Below, in pieces: positions 35,070 to 46,021 of a stretch of DNA of 64,000 bases. The notes beneath the pieces are model-generated. The model saw only the letters and a program-made list of their open reading frames with translations, made no database searches and was not told where the DNA came from. Made by a program: the position numbers and the translations under genes. Every line of letters starts with the position of its first letter. The stretch's first letter is position 1. This DNA comes from Spirogloea muscicola (taxonomy: Eukaryota > Streptophyta > Zygnematophyceae > Spirogloeales > Spirogloeaceae), in assembly GCA_009602725.1 (NCBI GenBank), contig WELB01000294.1, forward strand, positions 41,457 to 105,456, written 5' to 3'.

Positions 35070-35966
35070 TGTAACGTTTCCGCCGTTTGAAGGTACCAAC
35101 GGCGCGCGATTATCTTACATGAGCGTAGCGTATCTACCGTTTGGAGTCCCAAACGGTGCGGGTAGCTTGGCTGCACTCCGTGTAGCTAAGTACGGTTCGA
35201 GGGTCCCGGGCTCCGTACCCTGTCGGCACGCCTCGGGCTCACGCCCTGCAGGCCGGCCGGGTGGGTCAGCTCTCCCTCAGGCCGGCGCCCCGCGGGCCGA
35301 CCGGATTGACCAGCTCTCCAGTCCTCATGGCTGCATGGCCTCAGTCCCTTGACCCCGTGAGCCAGGCTATTGGCCTGGCGCGCCACCTCTTGGCGCTAGT
35401 CACTGTCCAGCGCGCCAGTCCCTTGGACTCGCGCGCCGGCCTCTTGGCACTAGTCCCTTGGACTCGTGCTAAAGGCCACTGGCCCTGTGTGCCAGCCAGT
35501 TGTGTTGTCGTGTCCCCTTGTCAGGCCCGCCCCTCCAAGGGAGGGCCTTGGGGCCGACCCTCGTCACACCCTCAGGGGAGGGGTGGCAGGAGAACCGCTA
35601 TAAGTAGTGGGCCTTGGTCAGACTCCGGGGTGGACCAACGCCGGAGAGAGACACAGCCCTGCGGCTGCCTAGCCAGCCCCGCTGCTTCCTGCTGCTGCTG
35701 CCGCCGCCACAGCTCTGCTGCTGCCGGCTGCTGCCAGCCCGTCGCCGCAGCTCATCGCTGCGGGCCCTGCTGGCTCTCTGTAAGGCTATTTATTGGTAGA
35801 GTCACCGCTCTAGGGCGGTGCCTCAGGGTATGACTTCCGCTGCGCTCTGTGCGCGTATGTGCGTTGGCGTTCTCCTGTATGAGGGTTGTCTCCAAAACAC
35901 CCTATACTCGAATCCAAACCAGGACATTCTGACTCTAACTGTGTGAATGAGAGCAGAGATGTCACA
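35070..35966 (+). repeat. 3' LTR of the LTR-I element
   Basis: 897 bp, preceded by the polypurine tract and followed by the GCCAG duplication. Confidence 0.93.
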
Positions 35967-37835
35967 GCCAGTGACGACCAACGCCAGATTGTCTGCTTGA
36001 TCCCTTGAGGAACACTTGCTGCGTCCGCCTCTTTTGAGGTGTGGCTTTAGCCTGCAGCCTTTGTGTGGCTTACCACAGTCAGTCGTGTGGCCAGCACTGA
36101 TCGTGTGCATTGATCTTGGTCATATCTGCGGCTGTCTGCCTGCCTGCTGATTGAGGTGTGAGGTTGCGCGCTGCCTTGCTTGCTCGCTCGCTGCTGCAGA
36201 AGTCTTGCGATGCCCTGCATGCTGTCTGGAGTGTGTGATTTGCTGACTTTTGGAGCTGAATTGATCTCTCAGTGTCCTTCAGACAGCATGGTATCGCACA
36301 GGTCCAGTGCAAGGCCAAGCCCTCCTCGGGAGGTAGAGCGGTCGGCTGCCAAGGCAGCGGCTGCTGCGGAGCCAGCTGCTGCGGTAGTGGCTGCTGTGGA
36401 GCACGCCCAAGAGGGGCACGCCCAAGCGGGGCACGCCCAAGCGGGGCACGCCCAGAAGGGGCAGTCCCCAGAGGGGCAGGCCCGAGAGGGGCGGGGCGAG
36501 CTGGGAGCCGGAGGCCTGGAGGGCTTGTCGGCTGGGGATCTGCAACGCGTTTCACTCCGCACGCAGGACCTGGCGGCAGTCCAGGCTGTATGGACCCAGT
36601 GCCGCAGGGGCTAAACCGCCTCCTTGAGAGGATGTGCGAGGAGCACCGTGCCCACATTGCCCAGATCCGCGCGAGACAGTGGCATGCACAAGAGACCGAT
36701 GCCGCGGGGCATCTGGTCCGCAAGAGCAGTGGCAACCCTGAGCATGGACTTGCCAGGGCCCATGCACCCAGGCATACTTCGGTCGGAACAACCGGGGTGG
36801 ACAACAGTCCTGGCTCAGCGAGATGTCGGAGTGGCTCATTCCGATGCTGACGGAGCTCGCTCGGAACGTGCTCAGCAAGCCGGACATTGGGCGTGGCAAG
36901 CGTCTGCTGCTGGAGGCAGGCGGATCTGCAGAGGCAGTGCGGGGCAGGAAGAGGTTCAAACCTAAGGAGGGCTCAAACGCTCGTTCCCACGGCGGTTTTC
37001 AGAAGCCGTGCGTGACAGATGCTGGCCAGCGGGTGGAAGGAGGTGGTGGCTGCAATGGCTGCGGCGCCAAGAGCCACCAAATCAGGGACTGCCAGGCGGC
37101 AGGTCTATGTTCCTCGAGGCCACGTCCACAGTGCCCGATGGGCCTGGACAAGGGCAAGCGGGAGTGCCTGACCCTAACCTCTGAGAGCAATCTCATTCAG
37201 CCAGAAGCACTTGCTCTATTTGATCTTGCTGGCATTGCTTGCCCGTCAACCAACCTACCGGTTGTGCGCTCCATTTCTGCTATATTGCAATGTCTGGAGG
37301 CCGGAGGGCCTCTATTTGTGTGGGTTGCCCACAATGGCTCGCAAGTGGCTGCCGATGTCTATTTGAGCTGGCCTGAGTGCTGTCGGCCTGAAGAAATTCT
37401 GTTCCTCATTGTGCCACAGAAGCGCTGCGAGATGAATCGAGCTCCGCTGGGGATGTCGCTGTTGTGCTCGCACGAGGCGGGACACAAGGTTCCTTAGGCG
37501 TTGTGTCGATTCCACTCAGCGTAGGCCTTACTCGACAGCGGTCAGGGTATATGTCGCTCGCATACCGAATCTTGTAGCAGTGTCCTTGGGGGACACACGA
37601 TGCTTTTTGAGGGGCTGGTTGCTGAGGCACCGGCCAGGATCCTCAAAACTCAGGGGCCTTTGAGGCCTCTGTCAATAGAAATGTAATGTGTTCCACGGGC
37701 TTGCATTTGCAAGCAGATGGGTTGCCTAGAGTGACATTGGCCGATGGCTACCCAACCGATGTGTTGGGCCTGTGCAAGGTTCGCAATCGTATGCAGCAAT
37801 ACAAAGCCGAGGTGCCTTGTTATGCCATTGCGTTG

Positions 37836-38817
37836 TGTAACGTTTTCGCCGTTTGAGGGCGCCAACGGCGCGCGATAACCTTACTTGAGCGTAGCGTATC
37901 TACCGTTTGGAGTCCCAAACGGTGCGGGTAGCTTGGCTGCACTCCGTGTAGCTAAGTACGGTTCGAGGGTCCCGGGCTCCGTACCCTGTCCGCACGCCTC
38001 GGGCTCACGCCCTACAGGCCGGCCGGGTGGGTCAGCTCTCCCCCAGGCCGGCGCCCCGCGGGCTGGCCCGATTGACCAGCTCTCTCGGCCTCATAGCTGC
38101 ATGGCCTCGGTCCTGTGTCCGCATGGCCTCAGTCCCTTGGCCCCGTGAGCCTGGCTATTGGCCTGGCGCGCCACCTCCTTGGCGCTAGTCACTGTGCAGC
38201 GCGCCAGTCCCTTGGACTCGCGCGCCGGCCACTTGTCGCTAGTCTCTTGGACTCGTGCTGTGCAGCGCGCCAGCCCTTGGACTCGCGCGCCGGCCTCTTG
38301 GCGCTAGTCCTTTGGACTCGTGCTACAGGCCTCTGGCCCTGTGTGCCAGCCCTGTTGTATTTGTTGTGTCCCCTTGTCAGGCCCGCCCCTCCGAGGGAGG
38401 GCCTGGGGGCGATTCTCGTCGCACCCTCAGGGGAGGGGTGGCAGGAGAATCGCTACAAGTAGTAGGCCTTGGCCAGACTCCGGAGCCGACCAACGCCCGA
38501 GAGAGACACAGCCCTGCTGCTGCCTAGCCAGCCCCGCTGCTGCCTGCTGCCGCCGCCGCCACAGCTCTGCTGCTGCCGTCTGCTGCCAGCCCGTCGCCGC
38601 AGCTCATCGCTGCGGGCCCTGCCGGCTCTACGTAAGTCTGTTTATTGGTAGAGTCACCGCGCAAGGGCGGTGCCTCAGGGTAAGACTTCCGCTGCGCTCT
38701 GTGCGCGTATGTGCGTTGGCGTTCTCCTGTATGAGGGTTGTCTCCAAAACACCCTATGCTCGAATTTAAACCAGGACATTCTGACTTTAACTGTGTGATT
38801 AGAGCAGAGACGTCACA
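37836..38817 (+). mobile_element. Solo LTR-I inside the LTR-II protease region
   Basis: 982-bp LTR-I (TGTAACGTTT...GACGTCACA) flanked by CGTTG and CGTTA, a target-site duplication with one difference. The host protease sequence continues directly on the other side (ATTGCGTTG | TTAACTGTCGCC). It is longer than other copies because a CGCGCCAG...CTCGTGCT segment is repeated. Confidence 0.88.
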
Positions 38818-40680
38818 CGTTAACTGTCGCCTTTGATGTGATATTGGGAGATGACTGGCTTTGTGCCACATCAGCATGCCTTGACTTCAAACGCCAAACT
38901 TGCACTGTACAATGTGGCGCACGGCGCTTTGGCCTTTGCAAGCAGCTTCCAGTGCACCGCCGCTGGCGGCAGGGGCTTCCATTCTGCTGTCCGCCATGCA
39001 GATGAAACGATTGGTTCACAATAACACTGTGCAGACGGCATTTCTTGTGATGGTGGCGTCCGATTACGAGTCTAAGCGTGACTTGTGTGTGAATGCTGCG
39101 GATTCACATGGCGGGCTTCTTGATAAGCTGCTGGAAGAGTTTGCGGATGTGTTTCCCGACTCCCTTCCGGACGGTCTACCTCCTCACCGAGGTGTGCCTC
39201 AGACGACCATTGGAGCCAAGCGCTCACCCGCCTCACCGTCCCATGTACCGGCTGAGCCCTCTATAATCTCGAGAAATGCAATCCCAGGTTGAGGACCTGT
39301 TGGCGAAGGGCTACATTGAGCCCTCTCAGTCGACATACAAAGCACCCCATTCTCTTTGTCACAAAGAAGGATGGCACTTCACGGATGTGCATTGATAATC
39401 GGGCTTTGAAGAAGCTTACTGTTAAGATCCGATACCCATTGCCTCGGATAAATGATCTGTTTGATTGGCTTTCAGAGGCTACTGTGTTGAGCTCCCTGGA
39501 CCTGGCAAGTGGGTATTGTCAGATTCGACTTCGGAATGCCTGCGGATATTCCGAAGTCGGCGTTCCGTACGCCGCTTGGACATTTTCAATTCAAGGTGCT
39601 GAGCTTTGGTTTGACCAATGCACTGGCTATATTCCAGGCGGTGATGTCGATGGTCTTTGGCCCCCTGCTCTACGATATTGTGCTGGTTTACTTGGACGAT
39701 ATCCTGGTGTTCAGCAAAACGCCTGAGGATCACGTGAGGCACCTGCGCCAAGTGCTGCACTTGCTGCGTGAAAATCAATTGTATGCCGAGCGGTCCAAGT
39801 GCGCATTCATTCAGCCGGAGCTCACACATACCTGGGGCATGTCGTGGGCATAGACAGCATACGTGTGGACCCCAAGAAGACTTCGGTCGTACGGGATTGG
39901 CCTGTGCCACAAACTGTACTTGCATTGCGCTCCTTTTTGGGATACGCAAACTACTTCCGAAAGTTCCTACAAGGCTACGGGAACTTGACACTTCCTCTTA
40001 CGAAGTTGACTCGTAAGGACGTACCTTGGGATTGGTTGTCTGAATGCCAGAGGCCATTTGATGAAATACAGCAGGCGTTGACATCTCCGCCTGTGCAAGC
40101 CTTTCCTCGTGAAGGCGTGCCATATGAAAATCGTCTGCGATGCCTCTTTGACCCGCATTGCTGCCGTGCTCTTGCAAGAGGGTCACCCGTTAGTGTTTGA
40201 GAGTCGCCTGCTGATACCTGTAGAGCAAGATTACACTACGGGCGAACAGGAATTGCTGGATGTGGTGCACGCCTTATGCGTCTGGCGTTGCTCCCTGGAG
40301 TGTGGTGTTTATGGTTGTTACGGATCATTGGCCGTTGACATGTTTCCACACACAGCAGCATTTTACTAGCGTCAAGGTCGATGGGCAGGGTGCATGGATG
40401 GCACAAGTTGATATTCAGTTGGTTTGTCGCCCTGGACAGCTTAATGTTGCCGACCCTGTGAGTCGCAACATCCGCAGCGCCTATGCGTTGGCTACCCTGA
40501 ATGCTTCTGGAGTGCGGCCTGCAGGACTGCGTCCGACTAGTCAAGCTTATGGGCAACCTGTAACGTTTTCCGCCGTTTGAAGGTGCCAACGGCGCGCGAT
40601 AACCTTACATGAGCGTAACGTATCTACCGTTTGGAGTCCCAAACGGTGCGGGTAGCTTGGCTGCACTCCGTGTAGCTAAG

Positions 40681-41055
40681 TGTCATGAATCGCGCCCTAG
40701 CCCGAGCTCGAGCCGGCGCCCCGCGCCATAAGCCTAAATCCAGCCTAGTCAGCCCTAACCCTAATCTGGGCTGCTCAAGAGGGTTCCCGAGGGACCCCGG
40801 GCATGGGAACGTCCTCCTGCAACTTCTAGATCTTTGCAGAGGCCCTAGTGAGGCTAGGCTATATAAGGAGGGGGGCCCCTCTTGGGCCCCCATCTCCAGC
40901 AATCTGTATCCTGCCTGCTCACCTCTCGAGCACTCTGTACTCTTGCCCCTCCAGTAATCCAAGACGCCTTGTGCATCGTGCTTCCAGTATCTTGATCCTC
41001 GCTTGCAGTCCAGCTCCGCGTCCTAAGGGCCCGGGCCTCCGCCTGCCGCCTTACA
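40681..41055 (+). repeat. 5' LTR of the LTR-III element
   Basis: 375 bp, TGTCATGAATCGCGCC...GCCGCCTTACA. It includes a TATATAAGGAGG (about 40860), the likely TATA box of the element. Confidence 0.92.
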
Positions 41056-41102
41056 TATTGCTGGAGATCCAACCTGCGAGCGAGCGCCGTGCCTTGCAAG
41101 TC

Positions 41103-42104
41103 ATGGCAGCCCCGCGAGAGGTCACCTTGACTACTGACGACCTGAGCAAGCTGCAAGTCCTTGCCGAAAACGTGGTGGACCTACAAGGCTTCCGCACTGA
41201 GACCACCACGAAGCTGGCAACGATCACGCACCTGCTTGAGCGGCTCACTGCAATACCCAGCCCCGACGCTCCACCTGTCCCGCCTGCGGCGCCTCTCCTC
41301 ACTCGAGACCTGCGCATCAACGACCCGGCGCCGTTTGAGGGCAAAAAGTCAGCCCTTCGTGACTTCGTGACACAAGTCAGGATGGCGGTGGCAGCTCAGC
41401 CATCTGTGCTCACCACCGAATACGCCAAATGCATCTACGCGGCTTCCTACCTTCGAGGCTCCGCGTTCCGATGGGTGCAGCCGCTGCTGGATCAGCACCC
41501 TCCCAGTCCCGTACTGCTGGATCTTCAACTCTTCCTTGGAGAACTTCGAAGGGTTTTTGGGGACCCGGATGAGGCGTCATCTGCGGAACGACAACTGGGC
41601 ACCTTGCGTCAGACCACGTCAGCGGCGACCTACGCGTCGGACTTCATGCGAATCTGCACCTCACTCGACTGGAACGACTCGGCCCTCCGGTTTCACTTCT
41701 ACAACGGCCTCAAGGACATGATCAAAGATGAGTTGTGCAAGGCCGACAAACCTACCTCCCTCGCTGAGTTGATGGAGCTTGCGATTCGCCTGGACAACCG
41801 TCTGCAAGAGCGCCGACTGGAACGGCAACCACCTTCAGGTTCGCGTCCGCCCCCGCCGCGAGCGACCCAAGAGACACCACCGGCAACGCGTCCTTCGCCG
41901 ATGGACATTGATGGAGTCAGGCCTCGTTTCCAGCCGCTAACTGCGGAGGAGAAGGAACGTCGTCGCAGTATGCGCTTGTGCCTCTACTGCGGAGAAGCAA
42001 ATCACGTGGCCATCAACTGTCCCCGCAAGAGCAACCGAGGACGACTGTCTGCAACAACCCCCGTGGAAGAGCTCCAAACGGGAAACGATGGCGCCCAGGA
42101 CTGA
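41103..42104 (+). CDS. gag: Gag of the LTR-III chromovirus
   Basis: 333-residue structural protein that would form the virus-like particle and bind genomic RNA. The start is the first ATG after the LTR (MAAPREVTLTTDD). A leading coiled segment is followed by a retrotransposon capsid-like region (ASYLRGSAFRWVQPLLDQHP; LDNRLQERRLERQPP) and one CCHC zinc knuckle, CLYCGEANHVAINC. The frame overlaps the start of pol at 41978-42104 in the -1 register. This is the normal expression arrangement of the family, with no sign of decay. Confidence 0.85.
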   Translation: MAAPREVTLTTDDLSKLQVLAENVVDLQGFRTETTTKLATITHLLERLTAIPSPDAPPVPPAAPLLTRDLRINDPAPFEGKKSALRDFVTQVRMAVAAQPSVLTTEYAKCIYAASYLRGSAFRWVQPLLDQHPPSPVLLDLQLFLGELRRVFGDPDEASSAERQLGTLRQTTSAATYASDFMRICTSLDWNDSALRFHFYNGLKDMIKDELCKADKPTSLAELMELAIRLDNRLQERRLERQPPSGSRPPPPRATQETPPATRPSPMDIDGVRPRFQPLTAEEKERRRSMRLCLYCGEANHVAINCPRKSNRGRLSATTPVEELQTGNDGAQD

Positions 42105-45100
42105 CAGGGAGGGCCTACCTGGGCGCTACCCGCACCTCTTCGCACGTTCGCTCGCGACAGCTCGTCATCGACGTCAACCTGCACCAACATGGAGGAACGA
42201 GGATCCAAGCATTCGCTCTCATCGACAGTGGGGCCACGCACTCTTTCATCGACCGCGACTTTGCACGCCGGCATCACGTTCCCCTTCTAACCAAGGGGAT
42301 CAGCTTGCCCTTGGAAGTCATCGACGGACGGCCCATTGCTTCTGGCGACATCACCCAAGAGACCATCCCACTGTGCATGACAATTCCGGACTACGCCCAC
42401 ACGGAGCAGATTTGTCTCAACGTCACGACCCTTGGACATCAACCTGTTGTACTTGGCATCGACTGGCTACGTCAACACAACGTCGGCATCGACTGGCGGC
42501 GGCACCACCTGTCCTTCTGCTCAGAGTACTGCCAACAGTTTTGCCTCAAACAGAACTTGCCCTCAACCGCGACAGGAAGACACAACTCTCGACGTGCTCG
42601 CCCGCAACGGCGACCCCCTCACGGCATGATCGCGTCAACGACACAATGCGAAAAGATTCCTGCACCACACGGCGTCAAAGTGGACTCGTCAGCGCCCATC
42701 CCCAAGGAGTACCATGACTTCCTCGACGTCTTCTCCAAGCGAAAGGCTGACAGCCTTCCCCCTCACCGTGCCTACGACCACTCCATTCCATTGGTCCCCG
42801 ACCGACAACCACCTTGGGGGCCCATCTACTCCCTCTCGGAGGTGGAACTCAAGACTCTGAAGGCGTACCTCGAGGAGAGTCTCGCCAAGGGTTGGATCCG
42901 TCCATCCCATTCTCCGGCTGGGGCTCCAATCCTGTTTGTGAAAAAGAAGGACGGCACCTTACGGCCTTGCGTGGACTACCGCGCACTCAATGCCATCACC
43001 ATCAAAGACCGGCATCCTCTCCCTCTGATCTCGGAGCTGTTGGACCGGGTACGAGATGCAAAGATCTTCACAGAAGTGGACTTGAGGAACGCTTACCAGT
43101 TGGTCCGGATCGCTTCGGGTGAGGAATGGAAGACGGCCTTCAGGACCCGCTATGGCCACTACGAGTACCTTGTGATGCCCTTTGGTCTCACAAATGCACC
43201 TGCGACGTTCCAGCGGTTCATGAATGAGACCCTACGAGACTACCTTGACGACTTCTGCGTGGTGTACCTGGACGACATCCTCATCTTCTCTAAAACAATG
43301 GACGAGCATACCCATCATGTGCGTCAAATACTCGGCAAGCTTCGAAACGCGGGATTGTACGCTAAGGCGGAGAAGTGCGAGTTCCACGTGGAGGAAATCG
43401 AGTTTTTGGGCTACACCATCACCTCCCAAGGCGTTCACATGGCCCCAAGTAAGGTGGAAGCAGTCCTGGCATGGCCAACCCCGCAGACCCTTCGACACGT
43501 GCAACAATTCCTCGGTTTCGCCAACTTCTACCGACGCTTCGTCAAGAACTACGCCCAAGTCACCATTCCGCTCACCGTGCTCACGCAACGTGGTACCAAG
43601 TTCCAGTGGACTCCAGCCGCTCAAACCGCATTTGATTTCCTCAAGAAGACTTTCGCTTCAGCGCCTGTCCTCTCCCATTTCGACCCTGCACGAGAGAGCA
43701 TCGTGGAAACCGACGCGTCAGACTACGCAATCGGCTGCATCCTGTCGCAACGGGACGACAAAAAGGTTCTGCATCCAGTGGCCTACTACAGTCGGAAACT
43801 CAATCCTGCGGAAATCAACTATCCCATCCATGATAAAGAGCTTCTTGCCATTGTCCAAGCTTTCAAGCACTGGCGCGCGTATCTAGAAGGCGCCTCCGCG
43901 ACCATCCGGGTGTTCAGCGACCACAAAAACCTTGTGTACTTCAACAATCTCAAACAACTCTCGCGCCGACAAGCTCGATGGGCGGAGTACCTGGCAGGTT
44001 TCGACTTCATCATCGAATATCGCCGAGGCAGCTCCCACGGGAAGGCGGACGCCCTCTCTCGCCGCCCCGACTATGAATCGGCATCCTCATCGGTCCAACC
44101 ATGTCCAGTTCCTCTTCGTCTCTGCGCCACCTTCACATTCTCCAATCCACAATTGCATCAGCAAATCAAAACAGCCCAGCAACAAGATCCACAATGTCAG
44201 CTCTACATCAACCGTCTGCTCCACCCCGCCTCTCCTTCTCCGGACGACCTCGCTTCCTACTCCCTCCACAACGGCCTCCTACTCTACAACAACCGGCTCT
44301 TCATCCCCAACTCGCTCCCCCTCAAGCTGCAGCTGCTGCGACAACACCACGACTCCCCACAAGCGGGACACTATGGACAATCGAAGACCCACGAGCAACT
44401 CTGTCGACACTACTTCTGGCCAGGCATGAGAGACTTCATCAACGAGTACGTGAAAACCTGCGACACTTGCAACAGGATCAAGACCCCTCGGCATGCCCCT
44501 TACGGACTCCTCCAGCCCTTACCCATTCCACGACGCCCTTGGGCTTCCATCTCCTGCGACTTCATCACGGATCTCCCCTTGTCTTCCGGCTATGACACCA
44601 TCCTGGTGGTGGTGGACCGACTCACCAAGATGGCGCACTTCATCCCATGCTGCAAGAAGGATCCGGCTCCTCACATCGCCCAGCTCTTCCTACACCATGT
44701 CTTCAAGCTCCATGGCTTCCCTTCGGACATCGTGAGCGATCGCGACCGCCTCTTCACCTCCCAGTTCTGGCGACACCTACTCAAGGCGTGCGGCATCCAC
44801 AGTTCACTCTCTACTGCGCACCACCCACAGTCGGACGGTCAAACCGAGCGAGTCAATCAAGTGCTGGAACAATACCTACGAGCCTACTGCTCCTACCAGC
44901 AAGACGACTGGGCACAACTCCTTCCCCTTGCAGAGTTCTCCTACAACAACTCGTTCCACGTATCCATCAAGCGGACCCCCTTCTACGCTAACTACGGCTA
45001 CCACCCAGCGACCACCATTGCTCCCACCCGGGCGGATCTAGTACCTCACGCCGCCGACTACCTCCATGCATTGGCAGAGACGCAGACCCACCTCAAGACC

Positions 45101-45625
45101 GCTCTGCAGCAAGCGCAACAACTCCAGTCGCGCTACTACGACCAGCGCCATCTCCCGGCACCCGAGTACGCCCCCGGCGACAAGGTGTGGCTCCTCCGGC
45201 GCCACATCACGAGCTCCCGCCCTAACTCCAAGCTAGACTTCAAGCGGCTCGGCCCCTACCCTATCCTGGAGAAGGTTGGCCTGCGGGCTTACCGCCTTGA
45301 CCTAGGACCTCGTGCGCGGCTCCACAACGTCTTCCATGTGTGCCTCCTGGAGCCGTACGCCAGCAACACCTTCCCCGGCCGCCACCAAGCTCCCCCGCCT
45401 CCGGTCCGCGTGGATGGCGACGACGAGTACGAGGTCGCGGCCGTCCTGAACTCCCGCTTCCACCGCGGGCGCCTGCAGTACCTCGTCCGGTGGCGGGGCT
45501 ACGGCGTCAACGACGACACCTGGGAGCCTGCTTCGCACTTGGGGCACGCCCCGGCGGCAGTTGGCGAGTTCCACGCAGCACACCCCACCAAACCCAAGCC
45601 GACGGCCTCGGAGCGGCCATCCTAA
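41978..45625 (+). CDS. pol: Pol of the LTR-III chromovirus: PR-RT-RNase H-IN-chromodomain
   Basis: Single open frame of 1,215 codons, probably entered by -1 frameshifting from gag. In order: aspartic protease (AFALIDSGATHSFIDR, ~residue 80); reverse transcriptase with LRPCVDYRALNAITIKD and VVYLDDILIF (~300-480); RNase H (SDHKNLVYFNNLKQLSRRQA, ~650); integrase zinc finger (CDTCNRIK, ~830) and core with SCDFITDLPLSSGYDTILVV, SDRDRLFTSQFWR and PQSDGQTERVNQ (~850-960). A C-terminal chromodomain (YLVRWRGYGVNDDTWEPASH, ~1180) places it among the chromoviruses, which usually target heterochromatin marks. It appears uninterrupted. Confidence 0.93.
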   Translation: MPLLRRSKSRGHQLSPQEQPRTTVCNNPRGRAPNGKRWRPGLTGRAYLGATRTSSHVRSRQLVIDVNLHQHGGTRIQAFALIDSGATHSFIDRDFARRHHVPLLTKGISLPLEVIDGRPIASGDITQETIPLCMTIPDYAHTEQICLNVTTLGHQPVVLGIDWLRQHNVGIDWRRHHLSFCSEYCQQFCLKQNLPSTATGRHNSRRARPQRRPPHGMIASTTQCEKIPAPHGVKVDSSAPIPKEYHDFLDVFSKRKADSLPPHRAYDHSIPLVPDRQPPWGPIYSLSEVELKTLKAYLEESLAKGWIRPSHSPAGAPILFVKKKDGTLRPCVDYRALNAITIKDRHPLPLISELLDRVRDAKIFTEVDLRNAYQLVRIASGEEWKTAFRTRYGHYEYLVMPFGLTNAPATFQRFMNETLRDYLDDFCVVYLDDILIFSKTMDEHTHHVRQILGKLRNAGLYAKAEKCEFHVEEIEFLGYTITSQGVHMAPSKVEAVLAWPTPQTLRHVQQFLGFANFYRRFVKNYAQVTIPLTVLTQRGTKFQWTPAAQTAFDFLKKTFASAPVLSHFDPARESIVETDASDYAIGCILSQRDDKKVLHPVAYYSRKLNPAEINYPIHDKELLAIVQAFKHWRAYLEGASATIRVFSDHKNLVYFNNLKQLSRRQARWAEYLAGFDFIIEYRRGSSHGKADALSRRPDYESASSSVQPCPVPLRLCATFTFSNPQLHQQIKTAQQQDPQCQLYINRLLHPASPSPDDLASYSLHNGLLLYNNRLFIPNSLPLKLQLLRQHHDSPQAGHYGQSKTHEQLCRHYFWPGMRDFINEYVKTCDTCNRIKTPRHAPYGLLQPLPIPRRPWASISCDFITDLPLSSGYDTILVVVDRLTKMAHFIPCCKKDPAPHIAQLFLHHVFKLHGFPSDIVSDRDRLFTSQFWRHLLKACGIHSSLSTAHHPQSDGQTERVNQVLEQYLRAYCSYQQDDWAQLLPLAEFSYNNSFHVSIKRTPFYANYGYHPATTIAPTRADLVPHAADYLHALAETQTHLKTALQQAQQLQSRYYDQRHLPAPEYAPGDKVWLLRRHITSSRPNSKLDFKRLGPYPILEKVGLRAYRLDLGPRARLHNVFHVCLLEPYASNTFPGRHQAPPPPVRVDGDDEYEVAAVLNSRFHRGRLQYLVRWRGYGVNDDTWEPASHLGHAPAAVGEFHAAHPTKPKPTASERPS

Positions 45626-45636
45626 GGGGGGGGTCC

Positions 45637-46021
45637 TGTCATGAATCGCGCCCTAGCCCGAGCTCGAGCCGGCGCCCCGCGCCCTAAGCCTAAATCCAGC
45701 CTAGTCAGCCCTAACCCTAATCTGGGCTCCTCTAGAGGGTTCCCGAGGGACCCCGGGCATGGGAACGTCCTCCTGCAACTTCTAGATCTTTACAGAGGCC
45801 CTAGTGAGGCTAGGCTATATAAGGAGGGGGGCCCAAGAGGGCCCCTCTTGGGCCCCCATCTCCAGCAATCTGTATCCTGCCTGCTCACCTCTCGAGCACT
45901 CTGTACACTTGCCCCTCCAGTAATCCAAGACGCCTTGTGCATCGTGCTTCCAGTCTCTTGATCCTCGCTTGCAGTCCAGCTCCGCGTCCTAAGGCCCCGG
46001 GCCTCCGCCCGCCGCCTTACA
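45637..46021 (+). repeat. 3' LTR of the LTR-III element
   Basis: 385 bp, same termini as the 5' LTR. It carries a small extra segment near the TATATAAGGAGG box. Confidence 0.92.

Larger units (their letters stand above)
28585..35966 (+). mobile_element. LTR-I Ty3/gypsy chromovirus, complete structure, a few breaks
   Basis: 7,382 bp with 5' LTR 28585-29473, 3' LTR 35070-35966 and target-site duplication GCCAG (28580-28584, 35967-35971). The primer site TTGGTATCAGAGG at 29474 fits initiator-Met tRNA. The polypurine tract is AAGTGGGGAGGTA at 35057-35069. Internal parts: gag from about 29975 with zinc knuckle CYRCGQKGHRIRDC (~31008); protease ILIDTGASVS (~31610); reverse transcriptase (~32200-32990); RNase H (~33090-33430); integrase (~33660-34560) with CATCQRSKA and the D,D-35-E core; C-terminal chromodomain (~34780-34930, YLIKWLGFGPEHNTWEP). 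The LTRs differ by roughly 2%, so the insertion is fairly recent. Gag-protease is one long open frame; pol has about three breaks. Confidence 0.93.
27309..40558 (+). mobile_element. LTR-II Ty3/gypsy element, broken, with three nested insertions
   Basis: 5' LTR at 27309-28395 (interrupted by a solo LTR-II). An initiator-Met-type primer site (TGGTATCAGAGG) lies at 28399. The leader is interrupted by the LTR-I element at 28585-35966. Gag spans about 36290-37180, with a GHAQA-type repeat tract and a zinc knuckle (CNGCGAKSHQIRDC). Protease, interrupted by a solo LTR-I at 37836-38817, is followed by reverse transcriptase (about 39290-40050) and RNase H (about 40110-40560). Similarity stops at the LTR-I at 40559, and integrase is not found there. 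Broken in many places; the oldest layer of this nest. Confidence 0.8.
40681..46021 (+). mobile_element. LTR-III Ty3/gypsy chromovirus, looks whole
   Basis: 5,341 bp with 5' LTR 40681-41055, 3' LTR 45637-46021 and target-site duplication CTAAG (40676-40680, 46022-46026). A polypurine run (AAGGGGGGGG) precedes the 3' LTR. Two long overlapping open frames, gag then pol in the -1 frame, fit the frameshift used by many Ty3/gypsy elements. The two LTRs differ by about 2-3% plus one small length difference, so the copy is young but not brand new. Codon use and GC content are higher than in the LTR-I and LTR-II elements. No initiator-Met-type primer site was recognised. Confidence 0.95.

Noticed and set aside
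43224-43886. 220-codon plus-strand frame within the LTR-III pol, and similar frames
   Set aside because: It overlaps the true pol frame and has no domain of its own.
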